Program-made: the position numbers and the translations under genes | Assembly: GCA_944326855.1 (NCBI GenBank) | Contig: CALVFO010000017.1 | Location: 1 to 64,000 of the forward strand | Source: an uncultured Alistipes sp. | GTDB lineage: Bacteria > Bacteroidota > Bacteroidia > Bacteroidales > Rikenellaceae | DNA length: 64,000 bases | Direction of reading: 5' to 3' | The notes under the pieces: generated by a model | Told to the model about the DNA's origin: nothing | Seen by the model: the letters and a program-made list of their open reading frames with translations, nothing else | Database searches by the model: none | In this document: positions 55,228 through 64,000 of the stretch, in pieces | How the letters are laid out: the number at the start of each line of letters is the position of its first letter | How positions within the stretch are numbered: position 1 is the stretch's first letter

Positions 55228-58200
55228 ATGAAAATTGTAGGAGAACCGAAAGCCTTTTTAAGCCAGGAAGCCCGCCAATTACTCAATCTGTATGAGTCGC
55301 TGGGAGAGAGAGCCGAGATCCTGTTGCCTCGTCACATTTTCGACAACCTGACCAGTTTTGTGTCCCTCTGCATGGAGGAACCCGACGATCCCGCCAAACA
55401 GCAGGCCGAAATCAATCGTTACCTGCTCAAATTCCGCGAGGACATTCCGGGGTACACCCATGTGTCGCTGATGCTCGTCCCGCACAACAACTCCAAAGCC
55501 TTCGAGCTGAGCAGCAAACGAGGCGAATTCACCCATAAGATCAATGCCCTGCTCGATACGGACGGCACCGGTCCCGAAGTTAAAAACATCCTGCGCAATA
55601 TCCGCGACAGTCACGACCTGTCGGTAGGAACACCGCCCATCAACAGTTCGCATATCGATTTCATGTCCCAAGTGCAGTTGGGCGGCCATGTTCGTGATCT
55701 GAGAAAATACCGGGATGTCATCGGGGTGACGGGCGATATCAACGAAGCCCACTGGAACTACCTGATGGACACCCTCGAACAGATGATCAGCCAAAGCACC
55801 CACTACACCACGCAGGCCGAAAAGAAAGACTTCCTGCATCGTACGCAGTGGGCGGTGAATTTCAAAGGGATGAACGGCATGATCCGCACCGTGGTGTCGG
55901 GCAATGCCGACAAGGCGGTCTCGTTGCTTCGGGGCGATGTCTTCAACAAGGATTGCGTGGTGGTGATGGAAAGTCCCTCGCCCGAAGTGTTGTACGAAAA
56001 GATGACGACCGACACCACTTCGGTATTCGTCGTCAAGGTAAAGCACGCCCGTATCAACCACTACGCAGGCGAAAAATGGTTCCCGCTGTTGACCCGTCTG
56101 GTGATCGTGGACGACTCCAAGGAGTCGCGCAGTTCGAACACCTCGCTGGTTTTCTGTTTCCACAACGGCATCATCAACACCCTGAACATCGTTCACACAA
56201 AAAAACTGGGTTCCCCGGCCAATACGCAGCTCAACCTGCGGTTGATCCTCGAAAACGTCAACCTGAAATACCTGATCGAATTCCGCGAAAAGATCGAAGC
56301 CCAGATCGCCGAATACACCCGCGAACTGAACATTCTGCTCAAGGAACAGACCGGGGAGACGGACGACGTGGAAAAACGCATCACGCTGTTCAAGCTCGAC
56401 GCTTTTTCACGTCAGGTGGTTCAGGACAAATATTCGCTGGAGAAACTGCGCGACTTCATCTTCTTCCTGGAAAACTGCCACAAGCAGGACAACAAGAAAA
56501 TCCAGACCCAGGAGCTGATCGACGAGTTCGAAAGCCGCATGAAACAATACTTCTACGCCGGCAACAAACTCATCGACGTAATCACCATCCTGGAGGGTGG
56601 GGGACGCCACCAGATCAAAACCTTCGGCGATTACCTGCGCAGCAAAACCTTCAACAACCTGGGTAGCCGGATTCGCTATGCCTGTCGGTTGATTCTGGAC
56701 ATCATTCCCAGCTGTTACGAACGGACCCTGCACAACCATTTCCACAAGAATTTCGGCATCAATCTCTTTTTGGAAAAGTATCAGGAATACCTGACCAAAA
56801 CCATCAAGGATGCCGACAACAAAGGCCGTTACGAAAAATTCCTGATCGATCTGGGAATTCGGGACAAATACTTCGCCCTGAGCGAAGAGGACCAGAACAT
56901 CGTCAAGAATTTCCTGTCGGCGCTGGGTAATTTAGATCAGACCTCGGTGTCGGACTCGGTCCAGATGATCATCCGCGACCTGCTCTTCAACCCGAACGGG
57001 CGGCCGAAACCTTATATCATCTACAACGCGGTACAGGCCTGGGAATACAAAGACCTGCTGCCGGACGACTGTTTCGACATCAATCCTTTCGACATCGAAA
57101 TCGAAAACGACGAGAAAGGACGACTGGCTTATGACCGTCTGATCGACAAGTTGCAGCGGATCAAATCGACACTGGCGTTGTTCGACGACAGCGGCAGTCT
57201 GTGGGATCTGTTCTGCGAGAACACGACCATCATCATCAACGACCCCAACAACCCGACCGGATACAGCGACTTCAACACCGAAGCGATCAATAATTTCCTG
57301 CGCTTCCTGAACAGTTGCAAGATCACCCTGTTCCTGGACGAAGCCTATGCCGAAAGCGTCAAGATCGAAGATCGAGAGATGCCCAAATGGCGGACGATTT
57401 CGCGTTACATCATGAACAACATCAACGCCCAGTCGCGCATCAAGGCCATCTCGTCGCTCTCGACCACGAAAAACCTGGCGGCCACGGGAGAACGCCTGGG
57501 GGCCGTTGCCCTGACGCCTCAGGCCTCCGATTTCGCCAAATACGCCCGCAGCTGCAACAGTGCCGAACACGGCAACAACAATTCGTTGCTGATGCTCAAC
57601 AACACGCTGGAAACAGCTCAGGTAGCCAAAAGCATCAAAGACCAGATCGAAGCCGAGTTGCCGAAAAACGCTTCGCGCTCGAAGATCAAAAAGGCCATCA
57701 TTAAATTCATCGTCAACCAGATCGACAAGACGAAACAGAATAACGAAATCAGCAAAACCAACCGCCAGTTGCACAAAACGGCCGGATTCGAAGGTTCTCC
57801 GCTATATCTTTTCCTGCTGGACGAACTGGTCGCCCTCGACAAACTGGATGTTTTGGGATTGCCGGACGACTTCAAATACCACGATGAACCGTTCTTCATC
57901 TATTACCAACAACGACTGGTCGAAAATCTGAACCGCTTCCGGGTCAACAAGAATTTCCGTAAGGAATCGCTCACCCGTCAAAAAATGGCTCAGGGGATTG
58001 CCAAACGTCTGTTGGAAGAGGCTCCCGAGGGCACTCAACTGGATTACATCCAGTCGGACGGTTCCTACCTGTTCAACTTCCGGATTACCGGTCCCTATGC
58101 CTATCCCGATCTGTTGCTGTTCTGTCGGGCCCTGGCCAAAAACAAAGGCGTCGCCACGGTACCGTACCCCACGGGGCTGATCCGCTTCTCTCTGGGTGGA

Positions 58201-61200
58201 TACATCAATGCCTCGCCTCAGGGGATGAAGGTATTTGCCGCCGAAATCGAGGATGCTTTTTCGATTCTGATCAAATACTGGACCCGGTTCGCGACCCTTC
58301 GAGCCGATGAAGCCAACAAGGAGAAAGAGAGTAGCGAGCTGCTCGCTCAGGTATTCTATTACCCTAAGGACCAGGACTTTATCAACGCCGTTATCGAAGA
58401 CTACGCTCTCTCGGCCCGGTACAAAAAAGACAAAGCCCCGTCGTTGCAGATCCGCGACGTCCGCTCGCTTTACCACACCTCTCCCGAAAAGAGCGGTGTA
58501 ACGATCACCACCATCGGACGTTCGGCCAATTCGGTTATCGAATTGCACGGCGATCTGATCGGTTCGTGCAAGGACGTCTTCGAGTTTGTCAAGAGTTCGG
58601 CCTTCACCAAGGTGTACGAAAACCTGTTGGCCCAGGTCTATCGCAAGATTCCGGCCCTGGCCGACCTGGACTTCAATAAAGTCAGTTCGAAATACAGCAA
58701 AGCGGTCATTCTCAAATACATCACCAACAAGCGGACGTTCCAGCCCAATCACCACGTACTGGATAATCCCGAAGAAAAGAACGTGATGCGGGAAATCCTG
58801 ATCGAGATGGAGAACCTGCTCTTCTCGGACAGCAAGATGAAAATCCTGGCCATCAACGCCACGGGAGACCCCGAACTGGACAAGGCCAAACTGGAGGGAC
58901 TGAACTCCATTCTCAAGAAACATATCCGCGAAATCCTGTTGCACTTCAACCTGCCGTTCGAAAAAGAGAGTCTGGAACCCAGCCGCCGCGAGATCATTCA
59001 CGTGGCCGGAGAGTGCTTCGAAGAGATCACGGGCATCAAACTGACCGATCTGAATCTCAATATCTGGATCGACGAATTCATGCGCAACCTGCGCGAAATT
59101 CCCGAATTCCGCTCGTTGGAAATCTTCTCGCGTCGCAGCATCGGATACATTGAAGAGATGATCTATCAGGGCGTAGACAACGCCCCCGAGGTAGCGGACA
59201 AGATTCTCTACCTGTACCTGCTCAACAACGATAATTCGTTCTACAAACAGGTTTGCAACAAACTGAAATACTTCAGCCAACGCATCGAAAGTTGTGACGA
59301 TGGCGAATTGAGACTGTTCGCCGAAGAATTCGTATCGAGTCTGCTTCCCATGGAGTTGCGAGAACTGAGCAACTATATCATGCGCAAGAAGGACATTAAA
59401 ATCGCCGAAAGCGAAATCTATTCGGTCAGCCGCCGGGTCGTGCGTTTCTACATCAGCATGATCAAGCGTACCCGGGGAACGGATTATTACAACCGTTACG
59501 CCCACACCATGGTACGCATCGTGGAAACGGCCTTCAAAAAGCAGAATTCCAGCGTCAACGAAATGGTGCAGCACGGCATTTCGCTTTACAAGGGCTTCGA
59601 GATGGAGAACAAGACCCTGGAAACGTTCGACAAAGGCCGTATCAGCTGGATCAACGAGCTGATGTCCAAATGCGGAGTCATCTCCTCGGAACAGCCCGTT
59701 CAGGTTCATACCCGCATCGTCACCGACGCCAAGAAACGCGAATACCCGTTCCACAAAATCGACCGGCTCGACAGTCGTAAACCGGATGGAGAAATCCCCT
59801 CGGACTACCCGGCCGAATATATCCGCTATATCGATACCCGACCGGCTTCATCGTTCTTTATGGACCGGCTGGCGCGTTTCGTCGAAAACATGGACTCGGA
59901 CGACTATCGCTGCAAAGTAGTGAAACACGGGATTGTCAAAGAGTTGGTTATTTTCCAGAAAGGGTACATGAAATACCTGACCGACAACTACCGACTCAAC
60001 TACACCGAAGATATCAGTCTGAAGGACATTCGCAATTTCGTTCCGGACGTAATTTCACTGCTGGGAGCTCCCGAAAAGCTGATTTCGTTCCCGCAGATCG
60101 GTTATTTCGACATTAAAGGTCCTTCGGGCAACATCAAGACGATCGTTACGCCGCTCAAATCCGAAGCCGACTATTTCGGCGACGTCAAGAAACCGCGTCT
60201 GACGGTCATCAACGAAAAAGTGAAAGAAATCGGAGGGATTCCGCGTCACGGATCGTTGTTCATGGTCGAAGAGAACGACGGAAGTGTGTTCGTGATCGAA
60301 ATCAACGGCGACAGCGGGGTAGGTAAGAGCGAAATGATCGCCGCCTTTGTTCTCAAATGGCTACGCAACAACCTCGAAGGGATCCGGTCGGTAAAAATGA
60401 TCGCCGGAGACATGTTCCACGAATTCCAGGATGCCGACGGCAACCTCTACGGCATCGGCACCGAAGTAGGAGACTTCTCCCGCACTACGGACTTCGACCC
60501 GGATTATATCAAATACTACAAGTACCTGTTCGAAAGCAGTGCAGACAGCAACGTGGACGACCTCAATTCACGCAGTACGGTCAGCGGCATGTGCGATATC
60601 ACCATGCCGTACAAGGTGGACATCATGCTTTCGGCCAGCAACTACGCCAAAGACGAAGGAGGCATTACCCGGGTGGATAATCCCGAAAACTTCCTGCTGT
60701 ACATCGACGCCCACGGCGAACGCAAGGAAAAGGCCACCAGTCAGGACGGTCCCAATTTCCACCGGACGCTCAAACGCTATACGGCCGACAAAAACATCGT
60801 GGAAGTAATCTCCAAACACGGCAACTACCTGGACGAAATTCTCGACTGGGACTATTCCCCCGTCGAAAAGCAATACTACCTGGCCTCATCATTCAAGTTG
60901 ATGGACAAGGTGGATATTCCCGAAGTGGTTCGCATGATTTTCGTGGGCCACAGTTTCACCCGCGAAGGCATCCGTTATCGGATCGACAGCGTCGATTTCG
61001 ACATGATCCAAAACCGATTCATCGCGTCTGTAAGCTACACGCAGGACGAAGAACCCGGTTATGCCGAAATGAAAATCGACCGCAAGATGTTCAGTGCCAT
61101 TTTCGATGCGCTGGCCAGCACGCCGGGCGGTCAGCCCTTCATTGCTGAAGAGGGACAAATGGAATGCATCCAGAATCTGATCACCTGTCTGCGGGGTGGA

Positions 61201-61953
61201 AAAGACGGCAAGGGGAAAGCCCGTCTGATCCAATGCGGGGTACTGTCGACCGAAATCGGCAAGAAGGGCCGTGAGATCACCGGCCCTCAGAAAGCCGCCG
61301 CCGCCCTCAAACAACTGATCCAGGAGGTTCGGGTCAATAAACCGGAGATCAATGCCGGCAAGATCAAGGTCAAGGAACTGATCAACGACAAGTATCGCCA
61401 CATTTTCGGTGGAGAGATGAACAGTTCGGAGATCTGGCGCTACAACTTCTACCTGTATCAGTTGGATATCATGCGCAAAGCCGATCTGCGTCGGATGGAC
61501 AACCGAAACAAGAAAGTGGATATCACCAATCTGGTGGATTTTCACCCTTCGGATCGCAAACAGGAATTCAGTCCGCTGTTGGTGACCCCGAATCTCAACA
61601 TCGAGTTAACAAGTTTCAGCGAAACCTACGACGAGCTGATGAGCTTTCCGAACTATCCGGAATTTGCCGAAGAGTTCGCCGCCAAACTCGACCTGCTCTA
61701 CCTGGCCGAAGGATACAGCGAAGAGACCAATATCAATAACATGATCGTTCAGTTACTGATGCTCGAAGGATACATCAACAGCGACGATTTGGCCCGGGGC
61801 AGCGTCATCGAGAAAGTGAATCGGGAAACCATCGCCGCCGCCAAATACGCCGTCGTACAATACCTGAATCATCGGAAAGCCGTGGCCGCTCCAAGCGATT
61901 CACCCAAAGCCACCGCTCCTTCCGAATCGGCCGTAAAACCGACGGTACAGTAA
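55228..61953 (+). CDS. 2,241-residue protein: PLP aminotransferase-like module plus HprK/PEPCK-type P-loop module
   Basis: A single uninterrupted frame, no signal or membrane helices, so cytoplasmic. Residues 1-560: unrecognised, mixed alpha/beta with helical stretches. About 560-1010: fold-type-I PLP enzyme, with NDPNNPTG (671-678), DEAY (704-707), the Schiff-base Lys748 in SLSTTKNLAATGERLG, and Arg986 in IRFSLGG. It carries a roughly 150-residue helical insert before its C-terminal lobe. About 1020-1590: unrecognised, helical. About 1590-2210: a module with P-loop GDSGVGKS (1694-1701), nearly that of HPr kinase and close to PEPCK, then VKMIAGD (1722-1728) as a possible kinase-2 motif. The last 30 residues are Ala/Pro/Ser-rich. 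Own promoter and terminator. DUF4914 is a family to compare with the C-terminal part. Function unknown; the module calls rest on motifs. Confidence 0.85.
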   Translation: MKIVGEPKAFLSQEARQLLNLYESLGERAEILLPRHIFDNLTSFVSLCMEEPDDPAKQQAEINRYLLKFREDIPGYTHVSLMLVPHNNSKAFELSSKRGEFTHKINALLDTDGTGPEVKNILRNIRDSHDLSVGTPPINSSHIDFMSQVQLGGHVRDLRKYRDVIGVTGDINEAHWNYLMDTLEQMISQSTHYTTQAEKKDFLHRTQWAVNFKGMNGMIRTVVSGNADKAVSLLRGDVFNKDCVVVMESPSPEVLYEKMTTDTTSVFVVKVKHARINHYAGEKWFPLLTRLVIVDDSKESRSSNTSLVFCFHNGIINTLNIVHTKKLGSPANTQLNLRLILENVNLKYLIEFREKIEAQIAEYTRELNILLKEQTGETDDVEKRITLFKLDAFSRQVVQDKYSLEKLRDFIFFLENCHKQDNKKIQTQELIDEFESRMKQYFYAGNKLIDVITILEGGGRHQIKTFGDYLRSKTFNNLGSRIRYACRLILDIIPSCYERTLHNHFHKNFGINLFLEKYQEYLTKTIKDADNKGRYEKFLIDLGIRDKYFALSEEDQNIVKNFLSALGNLDQTSVSDSVQMIIRDLLFNPNGRPKPYIIYNAVQAWEYKDLLPDDCFDINPFDIEIENDEKGRLAYDRLIDKLQRIKSTLALFDDSGSLWDLFCENTTIIINDPNNPTGYSDFNTEAINNFLRFLNSCKITLFLDEAYAESVKIEDREMPKWRTISRYIMNNINAQSRIKAISSLSTTKNLAATGERLGAVALTPQASDFAKYARSCNSAEHGNNNSLLMLNNTLETAQVAKSIKDQIEAELPKNASRSKIKKAIIKFIVNQIDKTKQNNEISKTNRQLHKTAGFEGSPLYLFLLDELVALDKLDVLGLPDDFKYHDEPFFIYYQQRLVENLNRFRVNKNFRKESLTRQKMAQGIAKRLLEEAPEGTQLDYIQSDGSYLFNFRITGPYAYPDLLLFCRALAKNKGVATVPYPTGLIRFSLGGYINASPQGMKVFAAEIEDAFSILIKYWTRFATLRADEANKEKESSELLAQVFYYPKDQDFINAVIEDYALSARYKKDKAPSLQIRDVRSLYHTSPEKSGVTITTIGRSANSVIELHGDLIGSCKDVFEFVKSSAFTKVYENLLAQVYRKIPALADLDFNKVSSKYSKAVILKYITNKRTFQPNHHVLDNPEEKNVMREILIEMENLLFSDSKMKILAINATGDPELDKAKLEGLNSILKKHIREILLHFNLPFEKESLEPSRREIIHVAGECFEEITGIKLTDLNLNIWIDEFMRNLREIPEFRSLEIFSRRSIGYIEEMIYQGVDNAPEVADKILYLYLLNNDNSFYKQVCNKLKYFSQRIESCDDGELRLFAEEFVSSLLPMELRELSNYIMRKKDIKIAESEIYSVSRRVVRFYISMIKRTRGTDYYNRYAHTMVRIVETAFKKQNSSVNEMVQHGISLYKGFEMENKTLETFDKGRISWINELMSKCGVISSEQPVQVHTRIVTDAKKREYPFHKIDRLDSRKPDGEIPSDYPAEYIRYIDTRPASSFFMDRLARFVENMDSDDYRCKVVKHGIVKELVIFQKGYMKYLTDNYRLNYTEDISLKDIRNFVPDVISLLGAPEKLISFPQIGYFDIKGPSGNIKTIVTPLKSEADYFGDVKKPRLTVINEKVKEIGGIPRHGSLFMVEENDGSVFVIEINGDSGVGKSEMIAAFVLKWLRNNLEGIRSVKMIAGDMFHEFQDADGNLYGIGTEVGDFSRTTDFDPDYIKYYKYLFESSADSNVDDLNSRSTVSGMCDITMPYKVDIMLSASNYAKDEGGITRVDNPENFLLYIDAHGERKEKATSQDGPNFHRTLKRYTADKNIVEVISKHGNYLDEILDWDYSPVEKQYYLASSFKLMDKVDIPEVVRMIFVGHSFTREGIRYRIDSVDFDMIQNRFIASVSYTQDEEPGYAEMKIDRKMFSAIFDALASTPGGQPFIAEEGQMECIQNLITCLRGGKDGKGKARLIQCGVLSTEIGKKGREITGPQKAAAALKQLIQEVRVNKPEINAGKIKVKELINDKYRHIFGGEMNSSEIWRYNFYLYQLDIMRKADLRRMDNRNKKVDITNLVDFHPSDRKQEFSPLLVTPNLNIELTSFSETYDELMSFPNYPEFAEEFAAKLDLLYLAEGYSEETNINNMIVQLLMLEGYINSDDLARGSVIEKVNRETIAAAKYAVVQYLNHRKAVAAPSDSPKATAPSESAVKPTVQ

Positions 61954-61965
61954 CCGTCGCTGAAT

Positions 61966-62014
61966 CGAGAAACGAATGGCCCGGGATAAAAAATCCCGGG
62001 CCATTCGTTTCTCG
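61966..62014. terminator. Long perfect hairpin after the giant gene
   Basis: A 22-bp perfect inverted repeat (61966-61987 / 61993-62014) with an AAAAA loop. It has no T run but is very stable. Confidence 0.65.
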
Positions 62015-62112
62015 GTCCCATTCACTCTGGCACCCCGTATCTGTCGAGAGTCGGAAAGAGAACTTCCGATCGAGTCGTATTGCCTGAGCGAGAACCGGAC
62101 TGTAAGCGAGAA

Positions 62113-62141
62113 CCGGAAGAGGAGATATAATCCTCTTCCGG
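62113..62141. terminator. Second hairpin between convergent genes
   Basis: An 11-bp stem, CCGGAAGAGGA / TCCTCTTCCGG. Just upstream, GCGAGAACCGGA occurs twice (about 62089 and 62106). It probably ends the NigD-like transcript. Confidence 0.5.
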
Positions 62142-62214
62142 CTCTACCTGCAAAACAACCCTGTTGAAACTATAAATATAACTAACTATCAACGGCTCAC
62201 GAGCCGCCCATTTA

Positions 62215-62901
62215 CTACAAAGTCCCGGATGGTAACGTAAAGATTCCCGAATCCTGTCGCGGTATGCCCTGATAATCCGTCCACTCAACACAGACCGTAA
62301 TTTGCTGCTTTCCTTCGGGCACCAATTCCGACAAGTCGAATGAAACCCGCTGAGACGCTGCCAAGGAGGTCGGATCACCGTAAGCATTGTGACGCAAGGT
62401 CAAGTACACCGTCTGATCATCGGAACGTTGTTCGTCGACCACCAAATTGATAAAATGAGCCAACGACGGATCTTTACGCAACACCTCAATATTGGCATTC
62501 AGGTATTTACCTCCAAAGTTCATGGCACGAACATTGACAGGATCGTTTCCGAGTTCCGCTATTTGCTCAGAAGTCAACTGTGAAAGATAAACGGGACTTT
62601 TAGTCAAAATATTATATAGAAAATTCAATCGGACATTATAACCTGTTTCGACTCGATCCAGAATGGTATAATTCGCCATCACTCGTTGTCCGTCCTGCAC
62701 TTCCATTCCGGAGGAAGCGTTCTCCACAACATAAAGCGTAGCTCCCTCATCGATGACGATATGATAGGAGTCTGCATTTCCTACAATATTTCCATAAGAA
62801 ACCCCGATATAATATGAATCGCGGTCTTTATTACAAGCCGTCAGGAGCAACAACGCTCCCATCATCACACCCAGCGCATAGCGCGAAATTCCCTTCCACA
62901 T
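62215..62901 (-). CDS. NigD-like lipoprotein
   Basis: A 228-residue lipoprotein (lipobox LTAC) matching the NigD-like family of Bacteroidales. The first half holds an OB-like domain with SYHIVIDEGATLYVVEN, GQRVMANYTILDRVETGYNVRLN and the second half a beta-sandwich ending in a Cys- and Trp-containing strand (CVEWTDYQG). Function unknown; NigD-like genes are often near outer-membrane protein or fimbria genes. The frame extends 48 residues upstream, but the signal peptide places the start at 62901. It lies 101 bases downstream of the beta-barrel gene. Confidence 0.85.
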   Translation of the reverse strand: MWKGISRYALGVMMGALLLLTACNKDRDSYYIGVSYGNIVGNADSYHIVIDEGATLYVVENASSGMEVQDGQRVMANYTILDRVETGYNVRLNFLYNILTKSPVYLSQLTSEQIAELGNDPVNVRAMNFGGKYLNANIEVLRKDPSLAHFINLVVDEQRSDDQTVYLTLRHNAYGDPTSLAASQRVSFDLSELVPEGKQQITVCVEWTDYQGIPRQDSGIFTLPSGTL

Positions 62902-63002
62902 TTTCTTGTTGTTCTGTATTGGATTTATTAAAAAGATGCACAAAGTCTGCAAGACGTTGCATCCATAACACGAAATAACTCGAAAAAACAGAAAAATACC
63001 GA

Positions 63003-64000
63003 TTAGAATTTCACCCGGAAGCCCAAACGGACGTTGAAACTCCACGGATTTTCGGTACGGTAAGTAATCGGCTGGCGATCGTTGGCAAAATAATAGCTGG
63101 CTCCGGGTTCAAGATAGACGCCGAAACGATCGATCATGTAATAAGTGACCCCGCCGCCCAACGTCGTCGACCAGAGCAATCCTTTGGGATGCAGATCTTC
63201 ATAGCTGGTCGATTGGGCGTCCCCTTCGAAATACATCCGGATACGCTGCTGGCCCGACAAGCCGACTTCAGCCATGAATCCACCGGTCAAATACACATCC
63301 CAACGATGGTTGTTGAAAAGCGAATAACTGGCATACAGCGGGATCCCCAAATAATGAACCTGCTGACGGGCTTTATACAGAAAACTTTTCGATTCCAACT
63401 CTCCGGTCGACTCCAGGTAAGAATAGACCAGTCCGGTTTCCAATGCCCAACGGTCATTGAAATGCTTTTTAACGCCCAAACCCACTGAAATCGGGAAATG
63501 ATGTTTAAACTTCATTCCCGACAAGCTATTGGACATATTGTTCAGATAATCGGCATTCACCATCGAGGCAAGCAAGATCTTCGGCGTATCGAATCGACCG
63601 CTGTTCTTGCTGTTATCCGAAGCCGCAAACGTATTGGTGAAAGCTGACAACTGCCAAGTTTTCCGCTGTCTGCGTTCCGTATAGCGATCCCAGTCGAACC
63701 CGCCTCCCAGAGCAGAAGATACGGAAGAAGAGCGATCGGCACGAGTTCTCGCCGTATGGTTCCGTTCATTGGGTGTCGGAGACTCCATCGAGAAGGGACG
63801 TACGATCAGTTCATCGGCCAACAAAGATTCCGAAGCCAATTTAATATCGAAATCCTCGATCAGGGAGGGTTGATTCTGAGTATTATGCAATGGATTACGT
63901 TGGGGAGTGGTTACGACGCTGACGCTGGCAGCCGACTTGAACAGATTCCCCAAGGCCGAACGAATTTCCTGATTGGAGACCTGCAACGATTCTACCGGAA
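63003..64000 (-). CDS. Outer-membrane beta-barrel protein, 5' end missing
   Basis: The minus-strand frame runs off the right edge with no start in view, giving the last 332 residues. The first about 140 residues are low-complexity and polar. The remainder reads as alternating strands of an outer-membrane beta-barrel (porin/PorT-like): WALETGLVYSYLESTG, HYLGIPLYASYSLFNNHRWDVYLTGGF, and the closing SFNVRLGFRVKF with a terminal Phe. Many Bacteroidetes homologues carry an N-terminal cytoplasmic or single-helix region, which cannot be seen here. The NigD-like gene follows and may be co-transcribed. Confidence 0.8.
   Translation of the reverse strand, partial: PVESLQVSNQEIRSALGNLFKSAASVSVVTTPQRNPLHNTQNQPSLIEDFDIKLASESLLADELIVRPFSMESPTPNERNHTARTRADRSSSVSSALGGGFDWDRYTERRQRKTWQLSAFTNTFAASDNSKNSGRFDTPKILLASMVNADYLNNMSNSLSGMKFKHHFPISVGLGVKKHFNDRWALETGLVYSYLESTGELESKSFLYKARQQVHYLGIPLYASYSLFNNHRWDVYLTGGFMAEVGLSGQQRIRMYFEGDAQSTSYEDLHPKGLLWSTTLGGGVTYYMIDRFGVYLEPGASYYFANDRQPITYRTENPWSFNVRLGFRVKF

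Noticed and set aside
57802-59754. A 650-residue frame antisense to the giant gene
   Set aside because: Shadow of the sense frame; the sense strand carries recognisable catalytic motifs and this one does not.

Overview
The window is chromosomal DNA from a Bacteroidetes bacterium, most likely order Bacteroidales and perhaps near Rikenellaceae/Alistipes (the family is inference). The evidence is a moderately high GC content, Bacteroidetes-restricted families (DUF4954, NigD-like, DUF6769-like, PepSY-like, FeoA-FeoB fusion), many lipoproteins, and repeated matches to the Bacteroidetes -7 promoter element TAnnTTTG just upstream of genes. I saw no tRNA, rRNA, CRISPR array, insertion sequence, phage or plasmid module, so most of it looks like ordinary core chromosome with some accessory genes.

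Layout. 1-4437 (minus): a five-gene run glyS-coaD-lpxD-ruvC-DUF4369 lipoprotein, the last cut by the window edge. 4830-5827 (plus): ruvX and def. 5995-9272 (minus): der and a DUF4954 hexapeptide-repeat protein. 9536-16340 (plus): an orphan lipoprotein, asnS, rpoN (sigma-54), a PAP2-like membrane protein, a noncoding stretch with a candidate small RNA, and three tandem PepSY-like exported proteins. 16478-19105: a FeoA-FeoB fusion and its Cys-rich partner. 19246-24544: four uroporphyrinogen-decarboxylase-superfamily (MtaA/CmuA-like) paralogues with an AT-rich orphan lipoprotein among them. 24643-28996: comB, a DMT transporter, an acetyltransferase, a DUF2148 protein and an M24 peptidase. 29100-31880: a secreted Gfo/Idh/MocA oxidoreductase with a two-domain DUF1080 protein. 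31973-34198: a Cys-rich secreted protein, a TIGR04076 protein and an MBL-fold hydrolase. 34710-46005: carB, transporters, an acyl-ACP thioesterase, a second DUF1080 protein, an ABC-F protein with a degenerate second ATPase domain, a NAGPA-like protein, a metallophosphoesterase and an SMR exporter. 46110-53466: a dicarboxylate symporter and a heavy-metal RND efflux operon. 53654-54880: an M19 dipeptidase. 55228-61953: a single 2,241-residue gene. 62215-64000: a NigD-like lipoprotein and a truncated outer-membrane beta-barrel protein.

Two observations stand out. First, the 2,241-residue cytoplasmic protein joins a fold-type-I PLP aminotransferase-like module to an HPr-kinase/PEPCK-type P-loop module, with two large unrecognised regions. 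Second, each of the three PepSY-like genes has a sigma-54-type -24/-12 sequence with exact GG-N10-TTG spacing (G-to-G 12 bases) at nearly the same distance from its start codon. A fourth such site lies upstream of a small structured noncoding region, and the gene for sigma-54 is less than 1.2 kb away. This suggests a local sigma-54 regulon for envelope proteins. All function assignments come from reading translated sequence and remembered family motifs; no database search was run.
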